A stretch of 64,000 nucleotides of DNA from Actinomycetota bacterium (GTDB taxonomy: Bacteria > Actinomycetota > Actinomycetes > S36-B12): contig JAUSNB010000005.1 of the NCBI GenBank assembly GCA_030645615.1, positions 1-64,000 on the forward strand, given 5' to 3'. Numbering within the stretch: the first letter of the stretch is position 1; each line of letters starts with the position of its first letter. This document shows, piece by piece, positions 61,811 to 64,000 of the stretch. Below the pieces are notes generated by a model. It was given only the letters and a program-made list of their open reading frames with translations. It did not search any database and was not told where the DNA came from. The translations under genes were made by a program, and so were the position numbers.

Positions 61811-64000
61811 TCATTCCGTGCTGATTGCCGCCAGCACGTTGAGGCGCCCGGCCCGGAAGGCGGGCCAGAGGGCGGCCAGCACCCCGACCACCCCGGCGAT
61901 GACGAGGAAGGCGATCAGGCCGGTCCAGGGGATGTCCAGGACCTCGATCCCCTGGTCGACGAGGGTCCGCTGGAGCGCGACCGCGAACCACACCCCGAGC
62001 AGCAGCCCCACGAGCGCCCCGTACACCGCGATGACGAGCGCCTCCAGCACGACCATCGTGCGGATCTGCCGGCGCAGCGCGCCCACCGCCCGCAGCATGC
62101 CGATCTCGCGGGTGCGCTCGACCACCGACAGCACGAGCGTGTTGACGATGCCGAGGACGGCGATGAGGATCGCCAGGCTCAGCAGCATGACCATGACGAG
62201 CAGGATCTGGTCGACGCTGGACGTGATCTGGTCCTTGAACTGGGCCTGGCTCTGCACCTGCACCGTGGGGTAGGCGGCCAGGGCCTCCGTCAGTGCCTGC
62301 TGGACCTCGTCGAGGTCGGCTCCCTCGACGGCCCGGACGTAGACGAACGAGTCCCCGATCTGCGTGCCGGCCGCCACGACCGCCGCCGCATCCACGACGT
62401 AGCCGCTGAACGCGCCCGCGGGCTCGTAGATCCCGACGACCGCGAACTCCGCAGAGCCAACCGGCAGCCGGACCTCGACGGCGTCGCCGACGGCGAGCCC
62501 GGCCCCCGTCGCCGTCTGGGCGTCGACCACCATCCCGTCCGTCCCGGCCTGTGCCATGGCGCCGTCGGTGAAGTCGAGGGCGACCATGTCCCCGAATGTG
62601 CCAAGGTCGGCGGCGACCAGGACGGTGCCGGACCCGTCGACCTCGGCGGGCACGAGCTTGACCGCTGACACCGACGCGACGCCCGGGACCGCTGCGGCGT
62701 CCAGGGCCACCTGCTCGGCGAACGGTCGCTGGGCCTGGTTGGACAGCAGGAACTCCGCGCCGATCGTCCGGTCGATGACGACGGTGATGGACGACTTGGC
62801 CGACGCGGCGAAGATCGTCAGGGCCGACACGAGGGCAAGCCCGATCATGAGCGCCGACGCGGTCGCGGCCGTGCGCCGGGGCTGGCGCTCGGCGTTCTGC
62901 ACGGCCAGCGAGCCGACGGTGCCGAACATGCGCGGGAAGGCGAACCCGAGCACCCGCACGAGCGGCCCGGCGATCGCCGGACTGACGACGATGGCGCCGA
63001 CCAGGGCTGCCACGACGCCGAGCCCGACCAGTTGCGAGCCGGACCCTCCACCCGCCGCCGCGCCCGCCGTCATCGCGGCGAGCCCCGCGAGCAGGAGGAT
63101 GCTCCCGCCGATCGCGCGCACGCGCAGGGAACGGGCGGGCAGTGCGACGTCGTCGCGCAGCGCGGCCATCGGCGGGATGCGCGACGCGCGCAGGGCCGGG
63201 CCGATCGCGGCGACCACGGTGACGAGGACCCCGATGAGGATGCCGACGATCACGGTGCGCGGCAGCAGGACGAGGCCCTCGGTCGGGATCTCGGCCCCGA
63301 TAGCCGCGAACAGGCCCTGCAGGGCATAGGCGACGCCGACGCCGACGACGATGCCGAGCAGTGCCCCGACGAGCCCGACGACGACAGACTCCACGACGAG
63401 CGAGCGCATCACCTGGCCCCGGGTGGCGCCGAGCGCACGCAGGAGGGCGAGCTCGCGGCTTCGCTGCGCGACGAGCATGGAGAACGTGTTGAGGATGATG
63501 AAGCTGCCGACGAACAGCGCGATGCCGGCGAACACCAGCAGGAAGATGTTGACGAACGCCAATCCCTCGGAGATGGCGGCCGCGGCCTCGTCGGCGGCCT
63601 CCTGCCCCGTGCGCACGTTCACCCCCTCCCCCACGACGGGACGGACGGCGGCCGCCAGCGCGTCCTGCGTGACACCGTCAGCCGCGACGGCGTCGATCTC
63701 CGTGAACGCGTCCTGCCCGCCGAGCAGCATTTGCTGGGCGTACGCGGTATCGAACGACGCAATGGTCGCGCCGGCGAGGTTGCCGGAGGCGCCATAGCGG
63801 AACACGCCGACCAGGGTCGCCTCGAAGGCTCCCTGCGGGCCGACCAGCGCCACCGGGTCACCGACGGCGTAGCCCGACTTCTCCGCGGACACCGAATCGA
63901 GGGCGACCTCGCCGGCTGCGACGGGCCCCCTGCCCTCGACCAGCCGGAACGGGGTGAGCTCCTCGTCGTCGTCCCAGTTGCTCCCGAACTGCGGGGCGCC
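61811..64000 (-). CDS. FtsX-type ABC transporter permease, C-terminal part (partial)
   Basis: A permease of the MacB/FtsX class that runs off the right edge; 729 residues are visible. It has two FtsX repeats, each with three or more helices: near residues 190-320 (LALLRALGATRGQVMRSLVVESVVVGLVGAL) and at the end (REIGMLRAVGALRRQIRTMVVLEALV). Extracytoplasmic domains lie between. This is the lipoprotein/peptide exporter layout. The GTG at 63892 is internal; the frame stays open to the last base. The ATPase gene should lie beyond the window. Confidence 0.88.
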   Translation of the reverse strand, partial: GAPQFGSNWDDDEELTPFRLVEGRGPVAAGEVALDSVSAEKSGYAVGDPVALVGPQGAFEATLVGVFRYGASGNLAGATIASFDTAYAQQMLLGGQDAFTEIDAVAADGVTQDALAAAVRPVVGEGVNVRTGQEAADEAAAAISEGLAFVNIFLLVFAGIALFVGSFIILNTFSMLVAQRSRELALLRALGATRGQVMRSLVVESVVVGLVGALLGIVVGVGVAYALQGLFAAIGAEIPTEGLVLLPRTVIVGILIGVLVTVVAAIGPALRASRIPPMAALRDDVALPARSLRVRAIGGSILLLAGLAAMTAGAAAGGGSGSQLVGLGVVAALVGAIVVSPAIAGPLVRVLGFAFPRMFGTVGSLAVQNAERQPRRTAATASALMIGLALVSALTIFAASAKSSITVVIDRTIGAEFLLSNQAQRPFAEQVALDAAAVPGVASVSAVKLVPAEVDGSGTVLVAADLGTFGDMVALDFTDGAMAQAGTDGMVVDAQTATGAGLAVGDAVEVRLPVGSAEFAVVGIYEPAGAFSGYVVDAAAVVAAGTQIGDSFVYVRAVEGADLDEVQQALTEALAAYPTVQVQSQAQFKDQITSSVDQILLVMVMLLSLAILIAVLGIVNTLVLSVVERTREIGMLRAVGALRRQIRTMVVLEALVIAVYGALVGLLLGVWFAVALQRTLVDQGIEVLDIPWTGLIAFLVIAGVVGVLAALWPAFRAGRLNVLAAISTE

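Overview
The window is 64 kb of very GC-rich, gene-dense DNA. Many genes start with GTG (one with TTG), many neighbours overlap by 4 bp (GTGA or ATGA), there are several Tat/Sec exported proteins and lipoproteins, and nearly all genes have actinobacterial-type sequences. This points to a free-living aerobic member of the Actinomycetota; I cannot name the genus. No rRNA, tRNA, CRISPR array or intact mobile element was seen. All coordinates and motifs were read by eye, and no database search was run.

Bases 1-14.2 kb: the end of a GGDEF protein, a carbonic-anhydrase-like LCIB homologue, two alpha/beta hydrolases, a flavin amine oxidase whose domain order looks circularly permuted, several dehydrogenases/reductases, a UbiA prenyltransferase, and an acyl-CoA dehydrogenase plus APH-type kinase pair resembling the 4-hydroxy-acid pathway (LvaC/LvaA, mammalian ACAD10/11). 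A SulP transporter here is broken by a deletion and frameshift.

Bases 14.2-35.2 kb: membrane and envelope genes (a diguanylate cyclase, LemA plus DUF2207, a NaChBac-like channel), an isobutyryl-CoA-mutase-like large subunit, a glycosyltransferase 2 coupled to a degenerate GGDEF protein that keeps its c-di-GMP I-site, a run of exported proteins and lipoproteins, a Clp-like AAA+ protein with a YbjN partner, and a DUF5993-DsbB pair.

Bases 35.2-50.4 kb look like an accessory region: VapBC with a perfect palindromic operator, a MoxR ATPase plus VWA/metallopeptidase pair, a DUF433-DUF5615 type toxin-antitoxin pair, a tightly coupled five-gene cassette (VWA, small CxC protein, two unknown proteins, a tandem-repeat protein), an IS3-family remnant, sbcDC, about 800 bp with little coding, a second small CxCG protein and a solitary Dam-like adenine methyltransferase. 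The MoxR/VWA/repeat-protein set with its unknown partners is the best candidate for an undescribed multi-protein system, possibly related to MoxR-vWA ternary conflict systems.

Bases 50.4-64 kb return to housekeeping and stress genes: class I fructose-bisphosphate aldolase, a secreted metzincin-type protease, OsmC, ribose-5-phosphate isomerase, a Phd/VapC pair, a potassium channel, a nitroreductase-pirin operon with a MarR-like operator divergent from a sirtuin, an aldo/keto reductase, an acyl-CoA synthetase, a cold-shock protein and the C-terminal part of an FtsX-type permease. A 55-60 bp hairpin element occurs twice, near 17.8 kb and 61.3 kb.
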